Origin: Clostridia bacterium | GTDB lineage: Bacteria > Bacillota_A > Clostridia > Christensenellales > Aristaeellaceae | Direction of reading: 5' to 3' | DNA: 5,273 nt | NCBI GenBank assembly: GCA_009783365.1 | Contig: WRHG01000140.1 | Coordinates: 1-5,273, forward strand | Part shown: positions 1 to 5,273 of the stretch, piece after piece | Layout: the number at the start of each line of letters is the position of its first letter | How positions within the stretch are numbered: position 1 is the stretch's first letter | The notes under the pieces: model-generated | Databases searched by the model: none | The model's input: the letters and a program-made list of their open reading frames with translations, nothing else | What the model was told of the DNA's origin: nothing | Translations under genes and position numbers: made by a program

Positions 1-1058
1 GCCATATTCTCCTCCCCCGTGCGTAAAGAGAACATGGCCTCCCGGCTCCGTTCACCGGAGACAAACCCAATCTCCCTATTCACCGCGTCGGTTGGAGAAT
101 TCAAGTTGAGGGCACGGCCGCAAAAATCAATCGTTCCGCCCGCAACTTTCTCGGCGCCCAGCAGCGCACGGATCAATTCAGGCTGACCTTGCCCCTGAAG
201 ACCGCCGATGCCAACAATCTCACCCTTGTACGCCTTGAGGGATATACCCCACACTTTGGGATACACCTCAAGGTTCCGCACATCCACCACAGGCTCGCCC
301 TCCGCAGCGGTTTCGGTTTCACAGGCCGGCGACGCCATTTCCGGCCTTTGGCCGGTCATATAATATACGATATCGTCCAACGTCAGTTCAGGGACGGAAG
401 CATCAATAACCGTCTCGCCCGAGCGCATAATGGTGGCGGTATCGCAGATCTTAAATACTTCATTCATACGGTGAGTTACATAAACAATGGCAATGCCCTG
501 CTCTTTCAAATCCCGCAGGATTTGGAAAAGCACCTGAATTTCATCATAGTGCAGCGCCGCCGTCACCTCATCCAGCAACAGCACGCGCGGGCGCAACGAT
601 ACTGCCTTTGCCACCTCCAGCATGGTCTGCGTGGAGGGTGTCAGCGTTTGCACATACGCGGACGGGTCGCAGGCGATATGGAAGCGGTCCAACAGATCCC
701 GGATCGTCTGCTGCGCCCGCCTTTTGTCAACAATCCCCCCCTTGCCCAGCGGCTCGTTGCCCAGTAAAATATTTTCAGTCACGCTCATGGTAGGGATCAG
801 GCTCAAATCCTGAAAGGCGGTGGCGATGCCCAGCTTTCTGGAATCGATCCCCGAATGAATGATGACCGGCTTGCCGTCAATGGAAATCTCACCGCCGCCC
901 GGCGCCACCAAGCCAGCCAAAATCTTAATCATGGTAGATTTTCCCGACCCATTGGATCCTAGCAACGCGCGTATTTCTCCTGGCGAACTGTTGAGCCGCG
1001 CGCCTTTCAGGGCGACTACTGCGTCATAACGCTTATCAATAGCCCGCATTTCGAGCAT
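1..1058 (-). CDS. Sugar ABC transporter ATP-binding protein, CUT2 type (3' end outside window)
   Basis: This is the cytoplasmic ATPase of a sugar importer of the RbsA/MglA/XylG kind, in which one polypeptide carries two nucleotide-binding domains. I translated 352 codons from the ATG at 1058 with no stop; the family usually has about 500 residues, so roughly 150 are cut off. Domain 1 has Walker A GSNGSGKST (34-42), Q-loop Gln83, a divergent signature LTPSTQ (139-144), Walker B RVLLLDE (158-164, catalytic Glu164) and switch His196 in YVTHRMNEVF. Domain 2 starts near residue 255 and has the degenerate Walker A typical of the family, GGLQGQGQPEL (285-295), without Lys or Ser/Thr, followed by GFVSGERSRE (331-340). 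The start is supported by GGGAGGG seven bases upstream. It lies 99 bases after the binding-protein gene, on the same strand. DEVT replaces the usual DEPT after Walker B. The family call is firm; the substrate is unknown. Confidence 0.95.
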   Translation of the reverse strand, partial: MLEMRAIDKRYDAVVALKGARLNSSPGEIRALLGSNGSGKSTMIKILAGLVAPGGGEISIDGKPVIIHSGIDSRKLGIATAFQDLSLIPTMSVTENILLGNEPLGKGGIVDKRRAQQTIRDLLDRFHIACDPSAYVQTLTPSTQTMLEVAKAVSLRPRVLLLDEVTAALHYDEIQVLFQILRDLKEQGIAIVYVTHRMNEVFKICDTATIMRSGETVIDASVPELTLDDIVYYMTGQRPEMASPACETETAAEGEPVVDVRNLEVYPKVWGISLKAYKGEIVGIGGLQGQGQPELIRALLGAEKVAGGTIDFCGRALNLNSPTDAVNREIGFVSGERSREAMFSLRTGEENM

Positions 1059-1061
1059 CAC

Positions 1062-1085
1062 GGATCCCTCCCGAACAATAAGGGA
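1062..1085 (-). promoter_or_regulatory. Ribosome binding site of the ATPase gene, possibly occluded
   Basis: The Shine-Dalgarno sequence GGGAGGG ends seven bases before the ATG at 1058. Just upstream, TCCCT (1081-1085) is complementary to AGGGA (1065-1069) within it, with an 11-base loop; GG before and CC after could add two pairs around one bulged T. That small hairpin would partly hide the site. TCCCT lies directly after the larger stem-loop at 1086-1120, so both structures can form together. The complementarity is visible; its effect on translation is inference, and a helix this short may be only marginally stable. Confidence 0.4.
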
Positions 1086-1120
1086 CCGTCCAGCCAGCGG
1101 AGTCGCCGCCGGCTGGACGG
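1086..1120 (-). terminator. Intergenic stem-loop after the binding-protein gene
   Basis: A perfect 10-base inverted repeat (CCGTCCAGCC at 1086-1095 against GGCTGGACGG at 1111-1120) continues past one A/C mismatch into four more pairs (1097-1100 with 1106-1109), closing a 5-base loop. In the minus-strand transcript it begins 37 bases after the binding-protein stop codon. The bases that follow (TCCCTTATTGTT) are only moderately T-rich, so this is not a textbook terminator. Its position suits a partial terminator or a 3' stabilising hairpin that raises binding-protein mRNA relative to the downstream ATPase, as known for other binding-protein operons. The structure is clear; which of these roles it has is not. 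Confidence 0.6.
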
Positions 1121-1157
1121 CTTATGCTTACACCGAATGTTGGAGCAAAAGCACCAT

Positions 1158-2219
1158 TTACTTAAAGTACTGCTCGGCGACTTCATCCACCGTCAGCCAA
1201 TAGGTGATGGCATCACCGGGCGCCATATTGGCAGCCAGTTCCGTGTAGTCATTCATGTTCTCGTATGTGAACGTAATCTTGGACGGAAGCAGGATGGAAT
1301 GGATGGTTTCATCGTCGTAAATATCGTCGCGCAGTTCTTTTCCCAGCAACATGTTAAGGCCAAAGTTCAGCGCGCTTGCGCCCACGCCCGGAGGATTGGA
1401 GAGCACCATGAAATCCATAGCCCGCTCTTCTTTGTTGAGCTCGATCATCCGTTGCATCCACTCGCCGGTATCGTTGAACCCCATAAATTTAGGATACGGC
1501 GTACCTGTGGCGTCAAAGGCGATCAGCGCGGCTTCCGCGCATTGCGAGATCAGAACCCCGTCGAACTCCACGCCGGAGTTGAGGATCTCGGTCATAATCT
1601 GCGTTGCCAGCGCGGCGTCCCAATTATGGTTACCGCCGGCCACCACTTCCATCTTATGCTCGTCGATCGCTTGCTGGAAACCGCGCTGACGGTCGGTATT
1701 GGCGGGATTGCCGTCCCACGCGGCGATCATAACCACCTTCGCGCCCTCACCCAGCACTTCGCCGGCATAAGTGCCGGTCGTATAGCCCAGGTAATATTGG
1801 TCCGTGGCCACATTGAGGATATTCACATCAGGCGAGGTATAAATGCAGTCGGCATTAATGTACAGAATGCCGGCGTCTTGAGCCTTTTCAATGAGGGGAT
1901 CCAGGCCCGTGGCGGTAACAGGGTTCGCCAGAATGATGTCATATCCTTCATTAATGCTGTTTTGAATCTGTTGCGCCTCGGTAGCGGCGTCCATGTTGGC
2001 GACGAAGGATGCGTAGCTCACATTGAAGCCGTAGTTGATAGCGTCAGCGGCGGCCTCCTGAATATCGGCCTCATAGCGTACGCGGTAAGGGTTGCCCTCA
2101 ATGACTGCGTTGTGGGAAGCCAGGCGGATGTCCTTTGGGGCGTCGGCGCTGCCGGCGGTTCCGACAAACAGCGCCATGGTCATCACAAAGACAACCAGAA
2201 GAACCAGTGTACGTTTCAT
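1158..2219 (-). CDS. Sugar ABC transporter substrate-binding protein (periplasmic-binding protein type 1 fold)
   Basis: This is the extracytoplasmic receptor of the importer, 353 residues, of the ribose/galactose-binding class (Pfam Peripla_BP_4-like). Residues 1-25 form a signal peptide: MKR, a hydrophobic core to about residue 19, then a small-residue stretch GTAGSADA with likely cleavage after Ala25. There is no cysteine, so no lipoprotein anchor. Family landmarks are the first strand IRLASHN (31-37), the IILANPVTATGLDPLIEKA segment (95-113), INADC (121-125; Asp124 at the usual sugar-contact position), RQRGFQQAI (177-185) and MGFNDTGEW (246-254) at the hinge/ligand region. The ATG at 2219 has GGAG seven bases upstream, and the next in-frame codons upstream reach a TAG without another usual start. 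It precedes the importer ATPase on the same strand and has its own promoter. The ligand cannot be predicted. Confidence 0.94.
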   Translation of the reverse strand: MKRTLVLLVVFVMTMALFVGTAGSADAPKDIRLASHNAVIEGNPYRVRYEADIQEAAADAINYGFNVSYASFVANMDAATEAQQIQNSINEGYDIILANPVTATGLDPLIEKAQDAGILYINADCIYTSPDVNILNVATDQYYLGYTTGTYAGEVLGEGAKVVMIAAWDGNPANTDRQRGFQQAIDEHKMEVVAGGNHNWDAALATQIMTEILNSGVEFDGVLISQCAEAALIAFDATGTPYPKFMGFNDTGEWMQRMIELNKEERAMDFMVLSNPPGVGASALNFGLNMLLGKELRDDIYDDETIHSILLPSKITFTYENMNDYTELAANMAPGDAITYWLTVDEVAEQYFK

Positions 2220-2246
2220 AACAATACTCCTTCTGCTCCTTATTTT

Positions 2247-2271
2247 GACAAGGCAATAACTTGCCTTTGTC
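2247..2271 (-). promoter_or_regulatory. Inverted repeat in the leader of the binding-protein gene
   Basis: In the minus strand, GACAA-A-GGCAA pairs with TTGCC-TTGTC around the loop GTTA, giving ten base pairs with one bulged A. Flanking ATTTT and CAAAAT could extend it imperfectly. It ends 27 bases before the start codon and shortly before the GGAG ribosome binding site, and lies about 60 bases inside the predicted transcript. It could be a repressor operator acting as a roadblock, or an mRNA hairpin affecting translation or stability. No T-run follows it, so it is not a terminator. The repeat is directly visible; its role is unknown. Confidence 0.5.
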
Positions 2272-2335
2272 TACCAAAATAGAACGCTTGGCACAAAAAA
2301 GCATATACCAGCTCGCTATTCTTTCTGCGTCCACT

Positions 2336-2364
2336 ATATTAGCACACTTACATGCATTTGGCAA
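2336..2364 (-). promoter_or_regulatory. Probable sigma-70/SigA-type promoter of the binding-protein gene
   Basis: On the minus strand a -35 box TTGCCA (2359-2364) and a -10 box TAATAT (2336-2341) are separated by exactly 17 bases, with TG one base ahead of the -10 as an extended -10 element. Transcription would start near 2329, leaving a leader of about 110 bases before the ATG at 2219 that contains the inverted repeat at 2247-2271. It sits in the AT-rich 201-base gap between the isomerase-like gene and the binding-protein gene, as expected for a separately controlled transport unit. It was identified by match to consensus only. Confidence 0.6.
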
Positions 2365-2420
2365 CAAACGAAAAAATCTTTTTACCGGCCGGCACGGCAA
2401 AATATGCGTATTTCCATAAC

Positions 2421-3365
2421 CTACACCAACGCGAGCAGCCTTTCAAAATATAGTTTTGCCAATCGTATCTGATTTTCAATGTAGTCACGATACCCCCTTA
2501 CCTGACCGTTTTGGAAGGGCATATGGCAGAACTCATAATTGAGGTAACCCTGATACCCTTGTTTCACCAGCGCCCGTATGAAGGCCGGATAGTTTGTGAG
2601 CACCGGCTGGATGTGCGGATCAAACGAAATCATAGTGACAGCCCCGTCCGATCCTTCCTCAAACTCTGCATTGGCATGGGAGAGCACCTGGAGATCCCCA
2701 ACATCCTCCACCGCTTTTCGCAGATAAGCGTCCGATTGAGTTTCCGCGGTCCAGCCGCAGCAAGGCGCGTCCAGGCAGCATTTGAGCCATGGGGAATCCA
2801 CCCAACGCACGAAGTCCAGCATATCATGATAGGATTCTATAATTGGATGATGATTTTGCAGGGCAAGGACCACTCCGGCCTCCTCCGCCCATCGGACGCA
2901 TTCCTTGAGACATGCCACAACGCTCTGTCTCAGCTGGTAATCCAAAGCTCCATAATAGGCATGACCGCAAGCCGTGTCCTCGTATGTGGCCACGCCATCG
3001 CGCATGGTGATTCCGCGCCACGCCGCAAACAGCCGCAGCACCGGCGCGCCAAGTTCCCGGGCAACCCGTATCTGCTCCTTAACCATGAGCAGCTCGTTCT
3101 CAATCTGCTCCGGCACGATGGAGGCGAAGTTGTTGTTGGCTGCCACAGCGCACATTTCCAGGCCGTTTTTCTTAACATAATCACGAATCTCTCTGCACCG
3201 CGGCCCGTCCAGATCAATGGGCGAGCCATGGGGGCGCTTCAAGTCCAACTCCACACCCTGGTAGCCGTACCTTTTCGCGGTATCCACAAACTCTTCCACG
3301 GTCAGGGCAGGCCGGTCGTTGAACCAGGCGCCGGAACAAGAGATGGAATACAGGCCGAGTTTCAT
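2421..3365 (-). CDS. Sugar phosphate isomerase/epimerase family protein (xylose isomerase-like TIM barrel)
   Basis: This 314-residue protein is probably a cytoplasmic metal-dependent enzyme that isomerises or epimerises a sugar, sugar acid or polyol derivative. The TIM-barrel pattern is clear: MKLGLYSIS at strand 1, GYQGVELDLKRPHG (34-47) at strand 2, APVLRLFAAWRG (107-118), VVLALQNHHPI (165-175), LKCCLDAPCCGW (194-205), LQVLSHANAEF (225-235) and GYLNYEFCH (273-281). By family position, likely metal-site residues are Gln170, Asp199, His230 and Glu278; the first is Glu in many relatives. There are eleven cysteines, which is high for this length. The ATG at 3365 follows AAAGGAGG at a spacing of 8 bases. 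It lies 50 bases after the DUF4340 gene and 201 before the binding-protein gene. Fold assignment is confident; substrate and exact reaction are not determined, though the neighbouring sugar importer suggests carbohydrate catabolism. Confidence 0.88.
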   Translation of the reverse strand: MKLGLYSISCSGAWFNDRPALTVEEFVDTAKRYGYQGVELDLKRPHGSPIDLDGPRCREIRDYVKKNGLEMCAVAANNNFASIVPEQIENELLMVKEQIRVARELGAPVLRLFAAWRGITMRDGVATYEDTACGHAYYGALDYQLRQSVVACLKECVRWAEEAGVVLALQNHHPIIESYHDMLDFVRWVDSPWLKCCLDAPCCGWTAETQSDAYLRKAVEDVGDLQVLSHANAEFEEGSDGAVTMISFDPHIQPVLTNYPAFIRALVKQGYQGYLNYEFCHMPFQNGQVRGYRDYIENQIRLAKLYFERLLALV

Positions 3366-3393
3366 TTTTCATCCTCCTTTTCGATTGTTACCC

Positions 3394-3422
3394 TTTATAC
3401 TGATCATTGTCCGCTTTACCAA
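3394..3422 (-). promoter_or_regulatory. Candidate promoter of the isomerase-like gene
   Basis: On the minus strand TTGGTA (3417-3422) and TATAAA (3394-3399) stand 17 bases apart. The first overlaps the last codons and stop of the DUF4340 gene. The start point would be near 3387, about 20 bases before the ATG at 3365, just enough for the AAAGGAGG ribosome binding site. The -35 matches consensus at four of six positions, so this is a moderate candidate. Read-through from the upstream genes is the alternative. Confidence 0.35.
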
Positions 3423-4834
3423 TTCTCCTCCACCGGCCGTCCGGCAAGCAGATTTTCGCAACCCTCCAATACGCGCGAAACAAACCCGTCCTTCATCGCG
3501 AACTCTCCTACCCCATTCACAAACACATTGGCCCTGCGCACTCCGCCCCGAAACAGCGAAAGCACATCGAGATTTTTGCCAGGCGCGGAATATTCATAGG
3601 TCACCGCCAGCAACTCTCCCGCTTCGGGCTTTTCCAACGCGCCCAGGTAAACGCCGTCATGGGCGGCGCTGGTAATCAGCCTGAAGAAAGACCGAAACAA
3701 CCGGATGTCCAGATTGGTTCCCTCAAAGGTGACGACAGGGTTCTTTGCATCCGTGTTGTCGATTTCAAACCGATACTGCCGGTCCTCTCCCTCCACCGTC
3801 ACCGCGGACAAATCCATCAGCATCGGGGTAAGAAACCATCGGGTCGGCAGCATATCGTACCGGATATCCATAAACGGCTGCCTCCCTATGAGAAAAACCG
3901 CGCCGCTTCCGTCTAACTCGGCATAAAAGATATCATCACTCTGACGCGCCAGTTTGAGCATCCGGCGCTCCACGGCGGCATTCGCGCCATTGATCTCATC
4001 ATATTCCACCGTCATCCACGGGCTGTCGAACCCCATCGCCCCAATCTCGGCATCGGTCAAGTGATAGCCCGCAATATCCAGCGCCCGGATTCCGAACAGC
4101 GAACCCAGCATTTCCACGCCATAAGTGTGATCCAATTGATGAACGCCTGCTCCGTGTACCAGATGGGTGGCTGAGCCAAAGGAGAGAGCAGCCAGTTGAC
4201 GCTGCTCGCCGCCATCGGCTGTTGCCCATATCGTAACCGGTTTATCCAGCGCCCCACCGGTAAAGGTAATGTCACGGATGGCAGCCAGTGGGCTGGTCAC
4301 CGCCAGGGCCGGCGTGACGTTTTTCGTGATCATCTGTTCCTTAGGCTGCAGAAAAGGTTCCGCCATGGTACTCGCCATCAGATGGATGCCTGGAAAGCGT
4401 TCCGCCTTCACATAATAATCGCCGGAGATTCTCTCTTGCGCTCCGATGGCCAAACGCAGCGCATTCCCGTCAAAGAACCGTATCTCCACGTCGGCGGCAG
4501 GAGTATCGAGACCATATTCCGCCACTGCATCGTCGGCCACACGCCGTATGGCGGATAGTCTGCCGCAACCTGTCATAAAGTCGACAAACGCCTCCAGGTC
4601 GACAATAGCCCCGGGGATATCGTCCAACACATAGCCGTCGTCTTCATAGTAAAAACAGTAAGACCCCGCGGCGTTTTCCACCGCCACCCATTCGATCTCC
4701 GTCGGCTCTGCCAAGGAAAAGGTCGCGTTTTCGGAAATCCGCGGCGCAGGATGGGCCAGGAGCGCCCCATATGCCAACGCAAGCGCCAGCACCAGGGCGC
4801 CAGTAATCAACAGGCTTCGCAGGAGTGACTTCAT
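3416..4834 (-). CDS. DUF4340 domain-containing membrane-anchored protein
   Basis: This 472-residue protein has a short basic N-terminus and one hydrophobic helix (about residues 8-27, leucine/alanine rich) that anchors it to the membrane; the rest is probably outside. The DUF4340 pattern appears first at residues about 60-155, with the hallmark EYGLDTP (106-112), a Leu-rich strand ending AIGAQ (129-133) and GDYYV (138-142). A second, weaker copy begins at AMGFDSP (266-272) and runs through FLIGRQPF (314-321), suggesting a duplicated domain. The biochemical role of DUF4340 is unknown; it commonly follows GldG-like proteins beside ABC-2 exporters, and that order is seen here, 73 bases after the GldG-like gene. 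GGAGG lies eight bases before the ATG, inside a possible four-pair hairpin (4844-4854). I infer a role as accessory subunit of that exporter. Identification rests on motif recognition by eye. Confidence 0.82.
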   Translation of the reverse strand: MKSLLRSLLITGALVLALALAYGALLAHPAPRISENATFSLAEPTEIEWVAVENAAGSYCFYYEDDGYVLDDIPGAIVDLEAFVDFMTGCGRLSAIRRVADDAVAEYGLDTPAADVEIRFFDGNALRLAIGAQERISGDYYVKAERFPGIHLMASTMAEPFLQPKEQMITKNVTPALAVTSPLAAIRDITFTGGALDKPVTIWATADGGEQRQLAALSFGSATHLVHGAGVHQLDHTYGVEMLGSLFGIRALDIAGYHLTDAEIGAMGFDSPWMTVEYDEINGANAAVERRMLKLARQSDDIFYAELDGSGAVFLIGRQPFMDIRYDMLPTRWFLTPMLMDLSAVTVEGEDRQYRFEIDNTDAKNPVVTFEGTNLDIRLFRSFFRLITSAAHDGVYLGALEKPEAGELLAVTYEYSAPGKNLDVLSLFRGGVRRANVFVNGVGEFAMKDGFVSRVLEGCENLLAGRPVEENW

Positions 4835-4907
4835 CGCGTATACCTCCGCCGGAGATGGATTTCAGAAGGCGGATTCCATAAAGAATGTTTGATTCCACTA
4901 ATGTCAA

Positions 4908-5273
4908 TCACCGATGCCTCCGCACCAGCCACACCACCACGCCGGTTCCCAGTATGAGCAGGGGCAAAACACCGGCCAGCAACACCCCTAGCGTCGTAAC
5001 CTGTCCGCTTGTAATGCCAAGCGTCTTGCCTGCCAACGACTTGGGCTGAATGCTGACCGCATCGTCCTTGCCCAGCAAATCCCCCAGTAAAGTCAGCAGG
5101 TACTCACTATTGGTAAGGGATGTATTGTGCAGGGCCATAGAATCAAAAATGCCGGCGGAGGCGGACATGACGATACAGGAGCAAAGCGGGCCTCCGGCGG
5201 TACCTGCGGGGAAAAAACGGGAAAGGGTTAATGCGGGGATCGAGCCCGAGCAATCCGCGGTATCAGCGGCAAA
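4908..5273 (-). CDS. GldG family ABC transporter component, C-terminal end (5' end outside window)
   Basis: The reading frame is open from the right edge (5273) to the TGA at 4908, giving 121 residues with no start needed inside the window; the Met at 5168 is internal. The visible part shows NTSLTNSEYLLTLLGDLLGK followed by AVSIQPKSL, corresponding to the conserved segment before the last helix in GldG-like proteins, then a single transmembrane helix TLGVLLAGVLPLLILG continuing into VVVWLVRRHR, ending in basic residues that place the C-terminus inside. In gliding bacteria GldG works with GldF and GldA as an ABC complex. In Firmicutes and other bacteria related proteins sit in uncharacterised ABC-2 export operons with DUF4340 proteins, the arrangement here. 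The ATPase and permease should lie further right. Family assignment is based on the tail only, so it is less certain than for complete genes. Confidence 0.75.
   Translation of the reverse strand, partial: FAADTADCSGSIPALTLSRFFPAGTAGGPLCSCIVMSASAGIFDSMALHNTSLTNSEYLLTLLGDLLGKDDAVSIQPKSLAGKTLGITSGQVTTLGVLLAGVLPLLILGTGVVVWLVRRHR

Noticed and set aside
189..767. Open frame of 192 codons on the plus strand
   Set aside because: It lies entirely antisense to the ATPase gene, whose Walker and switch motifs are unambiguous.
1137..2282. Long open frame on the plus strand (381 codons) across the binding-protein gene
   Set aside because: It is exactly antisense to a well-recognised binding-protein gene. 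Its translation is rich in His, Arg and Gly with no family pattern, and nothing supports its start. It is a codon-bias shadow.
2283..2291. Catabolite-repression (cre-like) site around AAGCGTT in the binding-protein leader
   Set aside because: The core resembles the consensus, but the flanking TG and CA half-sites are out of register by one base or absent.
2371..2396. Terminator for the isomerase-like gene: GCCG-TGC-CGGC followed by a run of six T on the minus strand
   Set aside because: The only stem is four pairs and is separated from the T-run by about eleven bases, including an A-run. Too weak to call.
2098..2400. Small minus-strand frame overlapping the binding-protein promoter and start
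   Set aside because: It needs a non-ATG start, has no ribosome binding site, and runs out of frame into the confident binding-protein gene.
2511..3599. Long open frame on the plus strand (362 codons) across the isomerase-like gene
   Set aside because: Antisense to the TIM-barrel gene and the end of the DUF4340 gene, with low-information protein sequence. Treated as a shadow.
4863..4896. Direct repeat TGGAATC twice in the gap before the DUF4340 gene
   Set aside because: Seven bases repeated once is within chance expectation, and there is no accompanying regulatory signal.
4879..4907. Promoter before the DUF4340 gene, based on a perfect TTGACA at 4902-4907 on the minus strand
   Set aside because: No acceptable -10 box lies 16 to 19 bases downstream, and the gene fits co-transcription with the GldG-like gene.

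Overview
The window reads as part of a bacterial chromosome with G+C somewhat above half by eye. Every convincing gene lies on the minus strand, so transcription runs from position 5273 towards position 1. Shine-Dalgarno sequences of the GGAGG type precede the genes, and a GldG-like protein is paired with a DUF4340 protein. Both fit a Clostridia-like Firmicute (Bacillota), but this is a weak taxonomic inference. The sugar-binding protein has no lipobox cysteine, which would be unusual for a single-membrane organism.

In transcription order there are two blocks. The first (5273 to 3416) holds the C-terminal end of a GldG-family membrane protein and a complete DUF4340 protein. This pair usually accompanies an ABC-2 type export ATPase and permease, which would lie beyond the right edge. 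The second block (3365 to 1) is a carbohydrate utilisation locus. It contains a TIM-barrel sugar phosphate isomerase/epimerase-like enzyme, a secreted substrate-binding protein of the ribose/galactose/xylose type (CUT2), and the first 352 residues of its tandem-domain ATPase. The permease gene is expected beyond the left edge. The binding protein would capture a sugar, the ATPase and permease would import it, and the enzyme would probably act on the imported sugar or a derivative. The substrate cannot be read from the sequence.

The intergenic DNA carries regulatory structure. The 201-base gap before the binding-protein gene holds a good extended -10 promoter and a 25-base inverted repeat in the leader. 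The 99-base gap between binding protein and ATPase holds a strong stem-loop, typical of loci where the binding protein is made in excess over the membrane components. A weaker candidate promoter overlaps the end of the DUF4340 gene and could uncouple the enzyme gene from the upstream block. No gap exceeds 300 bases. I saw no RNA gene, mobile element or CRISPR array, and no evidence of a previously undescribed system. The most useful leads are regulatory.
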